Part shown: positions 63,357 to 64,000 of the stretch, piece after piece
Layout of the letters: each line of letters opens with the position of its first letter
How positions within the stretch are numbered: position 1 is the first letter of the stretch
NCBI RefSeq assembly: GCF_000219625.1
Contig: NC_018214.1
Location: 868,001-932,000 of the forward strand
Source: Zymoseptoria tritici IPO323
Taxonomy: Eukaryota; Ascomycota; Dothideomycetes; Mycosphaerellales; Mycosphaerellaceae
Direction of reading: 5' to 3'
DNA: 64,000 nucleotides
Notes under the pieces: generated by a model
Seen by the model: the letters and a program-made list of their open reading frames with translations, nothing else
What the model was told of the DNA's origin: nothing
The model's database searches: none
Translations under genes and position numbers: made by a program

Positions 63357-64000
63357 GTTTTGTTTTTGTTTGTTTGTTTGTTCCATTTACGTCCTTTCGG
63401 AGTCTACGACTATGTAGGACGGCCTTGCAAGCAAGGCAGTAGATCTATTTACAATTAAATTCTTTCGGTATTCTTTAACCTTAGGGGAAACCCTATACCT
63501 AAGGCAGGACCTGCAAGCAGAATCTGCCGAAGGACTTTAAAACAGCGCAAGACAAAGGAAATTAAACGAGTGTTGTTGTCTACAGCCGGGGCTGCAGAAT
63601 TTTCGCGCTAAGCTTTTTGTAGAATTTTCAGCGGATCCTTCCGCTTCGCATGTACGCTGCAAATTCGAAATGTAGTGCAAAAGCAGTGCAAAATGCCGTG
63701 CAAAAGCAGTGCAAAATGCCGTGCAAAAGCACTACAAAAGCAGCTGTCTAACTCGCTGCCCCCTCTTATCCTTAATACGCCTTTGTAGAACTGCATGCCG
63801 CTTCCAAACGCATACAGCTACGCAGGTTAATCGCAGAGTTGTAGATTCCACCGACTGTTCTAGCTCTTTAAAGTGCACGAGGTGCGATTTCGGTTCGGAT
63901 TTTGAGGAGGTGCGCGTATAAGATAGAGTAGACTGCTTCTTCTCGTTCGTAACGTAGAGGGCTGTTCGTTCGAATCGTGCCGTTGTTCTGTTATAGCTTG
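63357..64000 (-). mobile_element. SINE-like retroposon, copy 5 (partial, runs off the window)
   Basis: Reverse orientation; begins with the (TTGTTTGT)n complement of the tail and 'ccatttacgtcctttcggag', then follows copies 1-4 to the window end. It contains an expanded array of 'gtgcaaaagcagtgcaaaat'-type units at 63675-63735. Its 5' end and second target duplication are outside the window. Confidence 0.85.

Noticed and set aside
1..64000. tRNA or rRNA genes, secondary-metabolite cluster, telomere repeats
   Set aside because: None could be recognised by eye; short tRNA genes might still be missed without a covariance-model search.

Overview
The window is nuclear DNA of a filamentous ascomycete (Pezizomycotina). 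Protein-coding genes carry short GT-AG introns of about 50-105 bases, several with ACTAAC or CTAAC branch sites. Recognisable genes include fungal housekeeping proteins (Rpn2, Cet1-type RNA triphosphatase, ARPC4) and ascomycete-specific families (fungal rhodopsin-domain membrane proteins, RGGAGN-repeat protein). The repeats show C-to-T/G-to-A decay at CpA sites, which is typical of RIP (repeat-induced point mutation). A Dothideomycete is my best guess from gene style, but the sequence alone does not prove it.

Layout. From 1 to about 48.7 kb the window is gene-bearing and of balanced composition. In order it holds: a rhodopsin-domain gene broken by one TGA (707-2572); a badly decayed metallo-beta-lactamase/lactonase pseudogene (2903-4044); a GNAT acetyltransferase (5609-6442); a PBDC1/Ypl225w homologue (6873-7510); a full-size Ste6-like ABC exporter (8018-12475); an intact rhodopsin-domain paralogue (12721-14382); RPN2 (16059-19631); a Cet1-type RNA 5'-triphosphatase (21081-23701); a small conserved protein (24517-24948); an AFG1-like ATPase (25328-26602); an E2-like protein lacking its active-site cysteine (26728-27279); a GH28 pectinase-type hydrolase (27621-29355); a methyltransferase (30288-31148); an RRM protein (31653-35048); ARPC4 (36141-36865); a broken F-box gene (37484-38438); an RGGAGN-repeat protein (39074-39541); a hairpin-like MITE (about 39.8-40.14 kb); a broken 2EXR-like gene (40361-41157); a small membrane protein (41192-41705); a secreted PAN-like/repeat protein (44333-46527); a membrane-protein pseudogene (46802-48010); and a small secreted cysteine-containing peptide (48340-48638). 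Housekeeping genes alternate with decaying accessory genes, so gene loss is in progress among the accessory set.

From about 48.8 kb to the right edge the sequence is a nested transposon block. A Tc1/mariner-like transposase remnant (49439-52068) is interrupted by two copies of a SINE-like element of about 0.8 kb. A complete Ty3/Gypsy chromovirus-type LTR retrotransposon (53067-61693; 215-base LTRs, 5-base target duplication ACGAA) is interrupted by two more copies. A fifth copy runs off the right end. Almost every coding frame of the Tc1 and Gypsy elements is closed by TAG/TAA at former Trp/Gln codons. The SINE-like copies keep perfect 13-14-base target duplications and CpA-rich (ACAAACAA)n tails, so they arrived after much of the RIP damage to their hosts.

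How the genes relate. There is no operon or obvious biosynthetic cluster. Most neighbours are functionally unrelated: proteasome lid/base scaffold, mRNA capping, actin nucleation, ubiquitin system, peptide/drug export, secreted proteins. The secreted or accessory genes (PAN-like protein, membrane pseudogene, small secreted peptide) lie next to the transposon block, a setting often seen for fast-evolving secreted proteins in plant- or surface-associated fungi.
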